This document shows, in pieces, positions 18,272 to 29,100 of a DNA stretch of 64,000 nucleotides. The translations under genes and the position numbers were made by a program. This DNA is from CAWANF01 sp963783355. GTDB lineage: Bacteria; Bacteroidota; Rhodothermia; Balneolales; DATFMH01. The DNA lies in NCBI GenBank assembly GCA_963783355.1, contig CAWANF010000014.1:230249-294248 (forward strand), in the 5' to 3' direction. A model generated the notes under the pieces. That model was given only the letters and a program-made list of their open reading frames with translations, made no database searches and had not been told where the DNA came from. How positions within the stretch are numbered: position 1 is the stretch's first letter; the number at the start of each line of letters is the position of its first letter.

Positions 18272-20257
18272 ATGACTAAAAAGCGCCCAAAAATAATACA
18301 TAGAAAGATAGAAGCTAAAAATGTTAAAAGCCTGGTATTTCGGGCTGATCTTGGAATTCTATTGATACTTGGTCTATTCCTTGTACATCATCCTTTATCT
18401 GTAAAGACCAACAAAAAAAGAATAAATCATATTGGAAAAATTGAATCGAAAACGGAAAAAATTCATGTATTCGATTTGAGTGATGTTCGTTTGCTGAACA
18501 GCCCTTTTAAACAAAGGATGGAAATGGATAAAAAATATATGATGGATCTAAATCCGGATCGTCTGCTTGCTCCATTTTTAAAATCAGCCGGACTGAAACC
18601 CAAAGGTCGTCAGTATAAAGGATGGGAAACCAGTACTCTTTCGGGTGCTTTTGGAGGCCAGTATCTTTCCGGATTATCCCTGATGTACGCTGCTACCGGA
18701 GATCAGAAAGTGAAACAGCGTGTTGATTATATGGTCAGCCAGTTGCAGAAATGCCAGGAGGCGGATGGAACCGGTTATATCGGCGGAATACCCAAAGGTA
18801 AGGAACTCTGGAAAAAAGTTGAGAGCGGAATAATAGACACCAAACCATTCGGGTTGGACAGTGTTTGGTCGCCATGGTATAATTTACACATGACCTTTAA
18901 AGGATTGCGCGACGCTTATTGGTATGCCGGAAATCAACAAGCAAAAAAAGTTCTGATCAAATATGCCGACTGGGCGGTTAATCTTTCCAATCATTTGAAT
19001 GATGAACAGTTCAAACATATGCTGCAATGCGAATACAGCGGTATGAACGAGATGATGGCCGATGTATACTCCATGACCGGGGATAAAAAATACCTGGCAT
19101 TGGCCAGGCGATTCAATAAAGGGAGTTTTCTTGATCCGCTGGCTGCCGGAGCCGATTCTCTGAGCAATACTCATGTCAATACGAATATCCCATTAGTTAT
19201 AGGTGCCGCCCGTGAATATGAAGTTGATGGTGATCAGCGAATGGCCAACGCGGTGAAGTATTATTTCAATGAAGTTACCAGCAAACGTACGTACATCAAC
19301 GGGGAAATGGGGGACTACGAGTACTTCCAGAAATTAGGTACACTGCCCAATAACCTGAAGAAGCAGGCTGGCGAAACCTGCAATGTATATAATATGCTGA
19401 TTATTGCGCGTCATTTAATGGAATGGCATCCGGATGTGAAATACGTTAAATATTATGAACGCGCTCTCTATAATGATATCCTGGCATCACAGGATCCCAA
19501 AACGGGAATGATGACCTATTTCATCTCGATGGAACCCGGGTTCTTCAAGACGTTCAGTACCCCGTATAACTCATTCTGGTGTTGTGATGGCACCGGGGTT
19601 CAGAATCATGCCAAATATGGAAAAATCATATATATGCATGGGAAAAATGATTTATATGTCAATCTCTTCATCCCTTCTGTTTTGAAATGGAAAGAAAAAG
19701 GAATCACGGTCACTCAAGAAACAAAATTTCCATATTCCCAAAAAAGTACACTGAAGCTGAAGATGACTCACAGTCAAAAACTGGCCTTGAAAATCCGGCA
19801 TCCATACTGGGCCGGAACCGGTTTCGAAATATTGGTCAACGGAAAACGTATCAGGCAGTCAGGCAAGCCTGGAAGTTATACGAGTGTAAACCGTACATGG
19901 CACAATGGAGATAAAATCGAAATATTGCTGCCAATGAAATTACATGTTGCCCCTATGAAGAATGCTCCCGATAAAGTGGCCATAATGGATGGACCTGTTT
20001 TGCTTGCCGGAGAGCTTGGCGGATATGTTCCATTACCTTATGCTGTTGATAACGGTGATTATTTTAAAATGCCGGCTGTTTCCGTTCCCAATCTGGATAT
20101 AAAAAATAAGAAAGTGGGTGAATGGCTTAAACCCGTACCTGGAAAACCACTTCACTTTAAAACCGTGGGAGTGGGAAATCCGAAAGATGTTGAACTTGAG
20201 CCATTATATGACATTGTTCATCAGCACTATACGGTATACTGGGATATCGCTTCCTGA
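18272..20257 (+). CDS. GH127 family beta-L-arabinofuranosidase-type enzyme
   Basis: 661 residues with a hydrophobic export segment at ~27-44 (LGILLILGLFLVHH). The (alpha/alpha)6 barrel opens with LSDVRLLNSPFKQRM, typical of the family. Glu368 and Cys370 (GETCNVYN) with Cys437-Cys438 (FWCCDGTG) match the zinc-cysteine site Glu338, Cys340, Cys417, Cys418 of the characterised Bifidobacterium HypBA1, where the first Cys of the pair is the nucleophile. GH127 enzymes remove beta-L-arabinofuranose from arabinosylated hydroxyproline glycoproteins or pectin. The residue after GTGV is Gln (VQNHAKYG) where I would expect Glu in this clade. It follows the S9 peptidase/transporter pair and has its own candidate operator. 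Confidence 0.88.
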   Translation: MTKKRPKIIHRKIEAKNVKSLVFRADLGILLILGLFLVHHPLSVKTNKKRINHIGKIESKTEKIHVFDLSDVRLLNSPFKQRMEMDKKYMMDLNPDRLLAPFLKSAGLKPKGRQYKGWETSTLSGAFGGQYLSGLSLMYAATGDQKVKQRVDYMVSQLQKCQEADGTGYIGGIPKGKELWKKVESGIIDTKPFGLDSVWSPWYNLHMTFKGLRDAYWYAGNQQAKKVLIKYADWAVNLSNHLNDEQFKHMLQCEYSGMNEMMADVYSMTGDKKYLALARRFNKGSFLDPLAAGADSLSNTHVNTNIPLVIGAAREYEVDGDQRMANAVKYYFNEVTSKRTYINGEMGDYEYFQKLGTLPNNLKKQAGETCNVYNMLIIARHLMEWHPDVKYVKYYERALYNDILASQDPKTGMMTYFISMEPGFFKTFSTPYNSFWCCDGTGVQNHAKYGKIIYMHGKNDLYVNLFIPSVLKWKEKGITVTQETKFPYSQKSTLKLKMTHSQKLALKIRHPYWAGTGFEILVNGKRIRQSGKPGSYTSVNRTWHNGDKIEILLPMKLHVAPMKNAPDKVAIMDGPVLLAGELGGYVPLPYAVDNGDYFKMPAVSVPNLDIKNKKVGEWLKPVPGKPLHFKTVGVGNPKDVELEPLYDIVHQHYTVYWDIAS

Positions 20258-20284
20258 AAATTTTCTAAAAATTGATTTTTAAAG

Positions 20285-20325
20285 AAGCCTGGTACGAATT
20301 TAATTGTTTGTACCGGGCTTTTTTG
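20285..20325 (+). terminator. Rho-independent terminator after GH127
   Basis: AAGCCTGGTAC / GTACCGGGCTT stem of 11 bp with one G-T wobble and a 14-nt loop, running into a T-run. Confidence 0.88.
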
Positions 20326-20368
20326 TTTTGTCAACTCGATTAATAATCCGGCTGAAATGAATTATAAT

Positions 20369-20426
20369 AAAAGCGCTTGCATGGGAGTCGGAATATTATT
20401 ATTAATAAATGTATATGATACACTTA
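20369..20426 (+). promoter_or_regulatory. Composite regulatory module upstream of GH31 (LacI-type box plus ATACACTTA site)
   Basis: AAAAGCGCTTGCAT (20369-20382) is a LacI-family-type box. It is followed in fixed register by AATATT, ATTAATAA and an imperfect palindrome AAATGTAT-ATG-ATACACTT (20407-20425). The same order and spacing recur at 32578-32635 before GH51. The module ends 119 nt before the GH31 start. Confidence 0.6.
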
Positions 20427-20544
20427 TTTTTGATTGAGTTAGTTTTGTGTAGTAAAAATCTTCGGTAGGCATCCCCTTTAATAATTATTGCATTTCCGGG
20501 TAGTGTTTTGATTTAAAATTTTTAATGAGTACAAAATTAAAGTT

Positions 20545-22932
20545 ATGGAAAAAAGAATAGTATTTATCCTGTTCCTGTTGATGTTTTCAGCATCGGGAAG
20601 TGTTTTCGCCCAAAAGTATAATAAAACAGATCATGGCGTAAATGTAACCGTCGATAACTTAAATATTGAGGTACGGTTCTACAGCAACCACATCGTAAGG
20701 ATTACAAAATATCCGTCAGGTACACATTTTCAAAAGACCAGTTTTGCCGTAGTTAAAAAGCCTGAAAACGTAGAGTTCAATATCAAAAAAGAAAATAACT
20801 CTTTAGATATTATTGGAAAATCCTTAAAGGTCAGCCTGGATATGACAAATGGGAAAGTAAGTTTCTATTCGTCGACCGGTAAAGAGTTGCTAACTGAAAA
20901 AGCAGGAGGTGCTCAGTTTTCACAAGGGAAAGATCCGCTTGAACATGCCTTTGATGTAAAGCAGGCATTTCAACTTACTAACAGTGAAGCTATTTATGGA
21001 TTAGGACAGCATCAACGTGGTTCAATGAACCAAAGGAATCAAACACTTGTCCTGGAACAGAGAAATCGACAGATAGACATTCCTTACTTCTATTCAACAA
21101 GAGGATATGGTTTATTCTGGGACAACACATCAACGACCATCTTTAAAGACACTACCGGTGTAACTTATTTCGATTCAACAGTGGGAAAATGTATTGATTA
21201 TTATGTTTTAAGTGCAAAGAATGCCGATCAGGGGCTTGTTCAATGGGAGGACCTTACCGGTAAAGCACCGATGTTTCCAAAGTGGGTTTTTGGTTACTGG
21301 CAAAGCAGGGAGAGGTACAAAACCCGCGAACAGATTCTTGGTGTAGTAAAAAAATACCGGTCTTTAAAGGTGCCTTTGGATGTTATTGTGCAGGATTGGC
21401 AATACTGGGGAGGAGTCCATAAACATTGGAATTCAACCAGGTTTATTCCTTCGCGATTCCCCGACCCGAAAGGCATGATTAGCCAGATTCATAATATGAA
21501 AGCTCATATTGTCATTTCAGTCTGGCCGTCGTTCGGTGTATCGACTCAGATTTACAAAATGATGAATGAGCACGGTTACTTATACAAGGAAATGAATACC
21601 TGGCCGCCGACATCAGACGATCGTGTATACGATGTTTTTAATCCCGATGCACGCAATTTGTACTGGAGTTTTCTGAATCGGAATTTGTTTTCAATTGGAA
21701 TAGATGGATGGTGGCTCGATTCGACCGAACCGGATCAATTAGGTCCGGCAAAACGTTATAATGATATCAAGACTCATTTAGGATTATTCGGGAAAGTTCG
21801 CAATGCCTTCCCCATCGAACATGTAGGCGGGGTATACCGTCATCAGCGTGCCGAAACCTCGAAGAAAAGGGTGGTCATTTTAGCCCGTTCTGCTTTTGCC
21901 GGACAACAGCGATATGGATCTGCGGTCTGGTCGGGAGATACTCAATCGAACTGGAAATCGCTGCACGCACAAATTACAAATGGTTTGAATATGGCGATAA
22001 GTGGCATTCCATACTGGACGATGGATATCGGCGGATTCTTTTCAAACGGTTATCCCGGAGGTTCAAAAGATCCGGCTTTCCAGGAATTATACGTCAGGTG
22101 GCTGGAATTAGGAGCCTTTTGCCCGATCATGCGTTCACATGGTACGAGCACACCCAGGGAAATTTACCAGTTTGGCCATAAAGGATACTGGGCTTACGAC
22201 TCAATTGATAAGTTTATCAATTTGCGTTATCGATTGATGCCGTATATCTATTCAAATGCATGGAGGGTAACTTCTCAGTCTTATACGATGATGCGGCCAC
22301 TCATAATGGATTTTCCGGGTGATGAAAAAGTGAGGGATATCAATAATGAATATATGTTCGGGCCTTCCATTTTAGTTCGACCGGTGACCCAACCCCTGTA
22401 TACACAACGGATTGGTAAAAAAAGTTCGAGAACGGATTTTTCTGTCGTAAAAACTGTGCCTGTTTATTTACCAAAAGGTACCGCCTGGTATAACTTCTGG
22501 ACGGGTGCGAAGAGAGATGGTGGTCAGGAGATTTCTGCAGAAGCACCTATTAACCAGATTCCGTTATATGTTAAAGCCGGTTCGGTTTTACCCATGGGCC
22601 CATTTGTACAATATGCCACTCAAAAGCCGGCCGCTCCTGTTGAGATTCGAATATATCCCGGGGCTGACGGACACTTTACGTTGTACAGGGATGAAAATGA
22701 TAATTACGATTATCAAAAAGGAGACCATGAACTGGTTTCAATCAAATGGGATGATGCTCATAACACAGTTACAATTGGTAAACGCGAAGGGCATTTCAAA
22801 GGTATGATAAAAAATCTCACTTTCAGATTTGTTCTCGTAGGAAGTCATTCAGGGGCGGGGCTTGAGATGACTCCAGAATCTCAGGTAAAAACAGTACGAT
22901 ATGACGGTGCGCAAAAAGTGGTCCGGTTTTAG
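20545..22932 (+). CDS. GH31 family alpha-xylosidase-like enzyme
   Basis: 795 residues with a signal peptide (IVFILFLLMFSASGSVFAQ). The N-terminal beta-sandwich has the YGLGQHQRG motif. The nucleophile is Asp392 in DGWWLDSTEPD, a form I associate with bacterial alpha-xylosidases (WWxDxTEPD), and the acid/base is Asp465 in WSGDTQSNWKS. C-terminal beta domains carry LPKGTAWYNFWTG and the tail motif SIKWDDA. No PA14 insert is evident. The likely role is release of alpha-xylose from xyloglucan-type oligosaccharides or another alpha-glycoside in the periplasm. It has its own promoter region with the composite module at 20369 and lies 58 nt before GH2, probably the same transcript. Confidence 0.87.
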   Translation: MEKRIVFILFLLMFSASGSVFAQKYNKTDHGVNVTVDNLNIEVRFYSNHIVRITKYPSGTHFQKTSFAVVKKPENVEFNIKKENNSLDIIGKSLKVSLDMTNGKVSFYSSTGKELLTEKAGGAQFSQGKDPLEHAFDVKQAFQLTNSEAIYGLGQHQRGSMNQRNQTLVLEQRNRQIDIPYFYSTRGYGLFWDNTSTTIFKDTTGVTYFDSTVGKCIDYYVLSAKNADQGLVQWEDLTGKAPMFPKWVFGYWQSRERYKTREQILGVVKKYRSLKVPLDVIVQDWQYWGGVHKHWNSTRFIPSRFPDPKGMISQIHNMKAHIVISVWPSFGVSTQIYKMMNEHGYLYKEMNTWPPTSDDRVYDVFNPDARNLYWSFLNRNLFSIGIDGWWLDSTEPDQLGPAKRYNDIKTHLGLFGKVRNAFPIEHVGGVYRHQRAETSKKRVVILARSAFAGQQRYGSAVWSGDTQSNWKSLHAQITNGLNMAISGIPYWTMDIGGFFSNGYPGGSKDPAFQELYVRWLELGAFCPIMRSHGTSTPREIYQFGHKGYWAYDSIDKFINLRYRLMPYIYSNAWRVTSQSYTMMRPLIMDFPGDEKVRDINNEYMFGPSILVRPVTQPLYTQRIGKKSSRTDFSVVKTVPVYLPKGTAWYNFWTGAKRDGGQEISAEAPINQIPLYVKAGSVLPMGPFVQYATQKPAAPVEIRIYPGADGHFTLYRDENDNYDYQKGDHELVSIKWDDAHNTVTIGKREGHFKGMIKNLTFRFVLVGSHSGAGLEMTPESQVKTVRYDGAQKVVRF

Positions 22933-22990
22933 TGAAATCATTTTTAAATCCCTGAATTTTCCAATTTATTAACTATTATCGGCTGGAATT

Positions 22991-25957
22991 TTGGAAGAAA
23001 AAAAATATAGCAGAAAAGATTTCTTAAAAAAAGCAGGGAGCTTATCTGCGGGAACCGTTGGGTTTTGGATCATCAGGCCTAAAATGGCTTTTAAACTTTT
23101 TGATTTTAAAAGTAACCGTAATTTTGAAATCAAAAGTAAGATTGATGGCAGTCCGTTTAACAATTCCTGCTTCGATGATGACTGGCTTTTTCAAAAAGGG
23201 GATGTTCCGGGAGCCGAAGAAAGTAAATTTGATGCCACATCCTGGCGAAAAATAGATCTGCCCCACGATTGGAGTATCGAAGATTTACCAATAAAGGAGA
23301 ATTTACCCTCGATTTCAATTTCTGAAGGAGAATGGAAATTTAAGATGGGGGACAATTCTCTATGGAAAAATCCTTCATTTCATGACGGAACCTGGAAAAA
23401 AGTAACGTTGCCCGAATATTGGACTGATTATCCAAGTCATAAAAAGTCCGGTTCTTTTGGATGGTATCGCAAAGTAATTAAAATACCTGATGAATATCTG
23501 AATAAGGATTTCCTACTAAATATTGGTCGGATCGCGGATTCGGATGAAACATATTTTAATGGAGTCAGAATAGGCGGGACCGGCAATTTCCCTCCAAAAT
23601 ACAGGTATTCTTATTACGATTTGTCATATGTTAATGTGCGATCGTATCGTGTTCCGGCACATTTAGTTCGTAAGGATCATAATGTTGTCTCAGTCCGGGT
23701 TTATTGTCATAACGATAAAGGGGGAATATATGCTTCGGCTCCAACCCCGGTAAATATCGGGCCCTTTTCTATGGAAAGCCCGGGTGGTGGTTCAACGGGG
23801 CATACGATAGGAGGTATTGGTTGGTATCGCAAAGAATTCAAATTAGATAAAGCGGATCTGAATAAGAGTGTGTCTATTTTATTCGAAGGTGTTTACATGA
23901 ATGCAGATACCTGGATAAACGGCCATTTTCTTGGAAACCATCCTTATGGTTATACGAGTTACGAATATGATTTAACACCCTATTTGCGAACCGATGATCA
24001 GCCTAATATCATAAGTATTAAGGTGGATAACACGGGAAGAAACAGCCGGTGGTATAGCGGTTCGGGAATATACCGGCATGTCAGATTGAGAATGACAGAA
24101 GCGGTTCATTTTCAGCAATGGGGTTTATATGTGACAACGCCACAGGTATCTGGTAATGCCGCGATAGTCGAGATCAGTTCAACAGTTAAAAATGATTCTG
24201 TCAAAACTGAAAATATTGAAATCGAATCAATACTTTATAGTCCGCGGGGTGATGAAGTAGGCCGCACGAGAAGTCAGGTTGTTGTTGATGCAAAAGCGGA
24301 GATAGTTAAAAAGCATTTTGTAAATGTTAATTCTCCCATGTTATGGTCACCCGAGGAGCCAAATCTTTACAATTTGACAGTAAATTTGGTTCAGAACGGG
24401 GAAAACATTGACCAGATAAAGACTCATACCGGCATACGGTCCGTTAAGATTGATGCGGAGAAAGGCCTGACTATAAATGGCAAGTCGTATGTCCTAAAAG
24501 GTGGATGCATGCATCATTGCAATGGTCCGCTGGGTTCCAAAGCTATCGATAGGGCAGAAGAACGACGGGTGGAATTGATGAAAAAACATGGGTATAATGC
24601 CATCCGTACCAGTCACAATCCTCCATCTCCCGATTTTTTGGATGCCTGTGATCGTTTGGGAATGCTGGTTATGGATGAAGCTTTTGATTGCTGGGACAAA
24701 GGAAAGACGCCCATGGATTACCATTTATATTTTGAACAATGGTGGAGTAAGGATATTGAATCCATGATTAAAAGGGACCGAAACCACCCGAGTGTAATAT
24801 TCTGGAGCATAGGTAATGAGATCCCGGACAGAGTTCAGGTGTCCGGATTAGATTTCGAAAAGAAAATAGTTGCACTAGTTCGGGAATTGGATCCGACCCG
24901 GCCGGTAACGGAAGCCATTAATGGCGTTAGACCGTGGTCGTCTTCTGCTCCTGCTTATAAAATGTTAGATGTGGGAGGCTACAACTATTTGTGGGAAAAT
25001 TATAGCAAGGATCACAAAAGCTTCCCCCAACGGGTTATGGTGGGCACTGAATCCTTTCCGAAAGACGCCTATGAAAATTGGCAGCAGGTAGAAGAGCATT
25101 CATGGGTAATTGGCGATTTTGTCTGGACCGGAATGGATTATTTGGGTGAATCCGGTCTTGCTCATTCCCAAATTACGGGGCCTCATACCCCACCGGTAAG
25201 TTTTGGAATGCCCTGGCCATGGTTTATTTCGAATTGTGGAGATATCGATATTTGTGGATTTAAAAAGCCACAATCTTATTACCGGGATGTTGTCTGGAAA
25301 CAAAGTATGCTGGAAATGGCCGTACATAGTCCGATACCGGAAGGACAAAAAGAAATATTAAGCAAGTGGGGTTGGCCTGATGAGCATCAAAGCTGGACGT
25401 GGCCTGTTGCAAAGGGTGAAAAATTGCAGGTAAATGTTTATTCCCGGTACCAAAGGGTCAGGATGGAACTTAACGGCAGGATTATTGGAGAAAAAGAGAT
25501 TTCATCTGATGCGAAGCTGACGGCTACATTCGATGTGCCTTATGAGGCGGGTGAATTGAAGGTGACAGGAATCAAAAATGGAAATGCTGTTGAGTCTAAA
25601 GTATTAAAAACAGTAGGTAAACCCCGGGGCCTTCTTTTAAAAGTAGACAGAGCCAAAATTGATGCCGATCGAAATGACCTGGCCTATGTTACCGTTGAAG
25701 TCGTTGATGAACAGGGAAACTGGATTCCGAATATCGAAACTCTTGTTCACTTTGATGTGAAAGGCAGGGGGGAAATAGCAGCGGTAGGAAATGGTAATCC
25801 ACATGATATGCAAAGTTTCATCAAACCTTATTGTAAGACGTATAAAGGGAGATGTTTGGTGATATTACGTCCTGTGGATACTAAACGAGGCACAATCATA
25901 TTGAAAGTAACAGCAGAAGGGATAAGATCAGCTCTAATAAAAGTATATCTCGTTTAG
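22991..25957 (+). CDS. GH2 family glycosidase (beta-galactosidase type) with nested N-terminal domain
   Basis: 988 residues from a TTG start; no ATG or GTG gives a comparable leader. The N-terminus YSRKDFLKKAGSLSAG is an RK-variant Tat-like signal. The family fold is clear: a sugar-binding domain beginning FDDDWLFQKG, an immunoglobulin-like domain, and a TIM barrel with acid/base Glu610 (IGNEIPDR) and nucleophile Glu687 (VGTESF). DUF4982-type and C-terminal beta domains follow. An extra jelly-roll of ~150 residues (about 108-257, SFGWYRKVIKIPDE to VRVYCHNDKG) sits inside the sugar-binding domain, which resumes at IGGIGWYRKEFKL. GH2 covers beta-galactosidase, beta-glucuronidase and alpha-L-arabinopyranosidase activities, which cannot be separated here. 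Likely co-transcribed with the upstream GH31. Confidence 0.86.
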   Translation: MEEKKYSRKDFLKKAGSLSAGTVGFWIIRPKMAFKLFDFKSNRNFEIKSKIDGSPFNNSCFDDDWLFQKGDVPGAEESKFDATSWRKIDLPHDWSIEDLPIKENLPSISISEGEWKFKMGDNSLWKNPSFHDGTWKKVTLPEYWTDYPSHKKSGSFGWYRKVIKIPDEYLNKDFLLNIGRIADSDETYFNGVRIGGTGNFPPKYRYSYYDLSYVNVRSYRVPAHLVRKDHNVVSVRVYCHNDKGGIYASAPTPVNIGPFSMESPGGGSTGHTIGGIGWYRKEFKLDKADLNKSVSILFEGVYMNADTWINGHFLGNHPYGYTSYEYDLTPYLRTDDQPNIISIKVDNTGRNSRWYSGSGIYRHVRLRMTEAVHFQQWGLYVTTPQVSGNAAIVEISSTVKNDSVKTENIEIESILYSPRGDEVGRTRSQVVVDAKAEIVKKHFVNVNSPMLWSPEEPNLYNLTVNLVQNGENIDQIKTHTGIRSVKIDAEKGLTINGKSYVLKGGCMHHCNGPLGSKAIDRAEERRVELMKKHGYNAIRTSHNPPSPDFLDACDRLGMLVMDEAFDCWDKGKTPMDYHLYFEQWWSKDIESMIKRDRNHPSVIFWSIGNEIPDRVQVSGLDFEKKIVALVRELDPTRPVTEAINGVRPWSSSAPAYKMLDVGGYNYLWENYSKDHKSFPQRVMVGTESFPKDAYENWQQVEEHSWVIGDFVWTGMDYLGESGLAHSQITGPHTPPVSFGMPWPWFISNCGDIDICGFKKPQSYYRDVVWKQSMLEMAVHSPIPEGQKEILSKWGWPDEHQSWTWPVAKGEKLQVNVYSRYQRVRMELNGRIIGEKEISSDAKLTATFDVPYEAGELKVTGIKNGNAVESKVLKTVGKPRGLLLKVDRAKIDADRNDLAYVTVEVVDEQGNWIPNIETLVHFDVKGRGEIAAVGNGNPHDMQSFIKPYCKTYKGRCLVILRPVDTKRGTIILKVTAEGIRSALIKVYLV

Positions 25958-26170
25958 AAGTTTTTAGACGTTAAGTATGAGCTTCATATCAACTGGAATG
26001 GAACTATATAGGGTTAGATTTATTGATTTGAGTTGTTAAAGTCTTTTTTTCTAAAGCAGAAGATTAATTATATATCGTGATAATTTTAAATATAAATTCA
26101 ACCGTCATTCTTGGTTGTGAGGAATTTGGAGGAATTTATTGCATATAGATATTTACCTATTTATTACCGG

Positions 26171-29100
26171 ATGAAACACCGAGTGTTGTTGCTATACGCT
26201 ATGCTGATGATCTTGATAAGTTGTCAATCTGAGTCAGGCATGTCGGGGGGGGAATTGAGATGGCACCTTCGAAAGGGGTATCAATGGGCAGTCCTTAAAC
26301 CGGAAAAGAATGGAAAAACAGGTTTTAAGGAATTGACTCCGGAACGGACCGGTGTCACTTTTGAGAATCATCTTACCAAGAAAGATATCGCTCATAACAG
26401 GCTGCTTCTTAATGGATCAGGTGTGGCAGCCGGTGATATAGACGGAGACGGACTGCCGGATATTTATTTTACGCAACTTGACGGTCCGAATAAGCTTTAT
26501 AAGAATCTGGGCAACTTTCATTTCAGGGATATCACTTCACGGGCTGGTGTGGCTCTGTCCGGTTACCTGTGTAGCGGAGCAACATTCGCTGACGTGGACG
26601 GAGACGGAGATCTCGATTTATTGGTGACAACTTATTTTCACGGGACGATATTGTTCCTTAATGACGGAAAGGGACATTTTACCCGGGACCGTAATAGCGG
26701 ACTCGATTCCACCTCGGTTGGAGGAATGACCATGACTCTTGCAGATATAAACGGCGATGGTTATTTGGATTTGTATGTGGCACATTACAGGGGCCGAACG
26801 GTAAGAGATTTATATCCTCCGGCACAACTTGGATTAAAACAAATAGTTGAAAAGAGGAATGGTAAATTTGTCATAAAGAAGCCCTTTAGAAAGTATTACA
26901 CGATTATTAATGGAAGTAACGGGCCACAACTCCGTCCAATCGGAACAAAAGACGCGCTGTATCTAAACAAGGGAAAAGGAAATGGACACTGGCTTGGTTT
27001 TCAAAAAGTTACCAATTTAAAAGATCGTTTTTTAAGTAAGGATGGGAAAAGAATTGGTTTATATCCTGACTGGAGTTTATCGGCCCGCTTTGAAGATATT
27101 AATGGAGACGGATTGCCGGATTTATATGTCTGCAGTGATTTTTGGTCGCCGGATCGGGTTTGGATTAATCAGGGAAAAGGTGTCTATAAAAGCATTAATT
27201 CTCATAATATACGACACTATCCATTTTCATCAATGAGTGTTGCCATAGGAGACATCAATAACGATGGGTCACCTGATTTGTTCACTACAGATATGATGAG
27301 TGTTTCACATCGTCGCCGATTCAGAGAATACCGGGATATTGGCCCTTTCCCAACTCGTATTGATGAAATCGATTACTCGCCCCAGTATTCCAGGAACGCT
27401 CTTTACCTGAATCGCGGCGATAATTCATTTGCCGAGATTGGCTGGTATGGTCATGTCCAGGCCAGTGATTGGTCATGGGCCTCCGTTTTTATGGATGTGA
27501 ACCTGGACGGGTATCAGGATCTCATTGTCAATAACGGCTATTCATATGACGTATCAGATCTGGATACTCAGTTATCATTAGCGCAAAGAAGTCCGGGTTG
27601 GAATGATCTCGAAAAGTACCTCAAAACGATACTTGAATTTCCGTCACTCAAGACAAGGAATGATATCTTCATGAACAACGGAAACCTGACTTTCAGCGAT
27701 GAAAGTGTCCATTGGGGTTTTCATGATAAGGACGTTTCTCAAGGCCTTGCCATTGCCGATTTCAATAATGACGGAGCCTTGGATATTGTCAATAACCGTT
27801 TGAATCAGACAGCAGCCATATATAAAAATACGACACCGACTCCAAGAATTGCTGTAAGGCTGGTCGGCTCAAATCCGAATACGCAGTCGATCGGGGCGAA
27901 AGTCAGTCTTAAAAACGGGACGTTGGTTCAATATAGACAAATTGTGTCGGGTGGCAACTATCTATCCGGATCGGATACACAATTGATGTTTGCCGTGGGA
28001 AGGAACAATACCGATCGTATCCTTACCATAACATGGCCAAACGGATTCGTGAGCACTATTGACAGTGTTCGTGCAAACCGGATTTATGAAATCTATCAGG
28101 ATTCTATCCCTTCGAATAAAATTGTGGTTCCAGTATCAACAAAAAGGAAACCGGTATTCAAGGATGATTCGCAAATGTTCAATTATATTGAACATGAAGA
28201 CACTTATGATGATTTTAAACGACAGCCCCTGTTGCCGGTTCGGTTAAGTCAGGGGGGACCGGGTCTGGCATGGCTGGATTACAACAGCGATGGGTTACCG
28301 GATCTGTTCGAGACTTCAGGTAAGGGGGGAAAGCTGGCGATTTTTCAAAACAAGGGGCATGGAGAATTTCATAAGGTGACCTCTCCGGCACTTCATAATG
28401 CGTCGGGTGATCAGACTGCGGTTATTGGATGGAATACTGACAGGGGAACTGATATTGTCATTGGAAGCTCCAATTATGAACAATCCTCCGACCAAGCGGC
28501 ATCCGCTTATCATTATCGGTATAAGAATGGCCATATAACCCTGATGGATAGTTTGTCAGGGGTGGCTGCCAGTACAGGACCGCTGGCGGCGGCTGATTAT
28601 AACCGGGACGGTACAATCGATTTGTTTGTGGGAGGAGAATTCATTCCCGGAAAATACCCGGATAATGCCAGTTCCCGTTTATATAAAAATATAAACGGGC
28701 ATTTTATTCCGGATATGAAGAATTCCCGGATCTTGAAAAACGTCGGTATGGTAACCGGGGCTGTCTTCACCGATTATAACCTGGATGGATGGCCTGATTT
28801 ACTGCTGAGTACTTCGTGGGGGACGTTAAAATTATTTAAGAACGATAAAGGAATTTTTCATGATGTAACTCACCAGGTGGGTCTGGATCATTATGAGGGT
28901 TGGTGGAATGGGATAGCCACCGGGGATTTTAACAACGACGGATATCCCGATTTTGTAGTTACAAACTGGGGAGAGAACAGCCGCTACCAGATAGAAATGG
29001 GACACCCGTTGCGGATGTACTATTCGGATTTAAATTCAGACGGCATTATGGATATTTTAGAAGCGTCTTATGATACCGCTATGGGCGCTTATGTTCCAAC

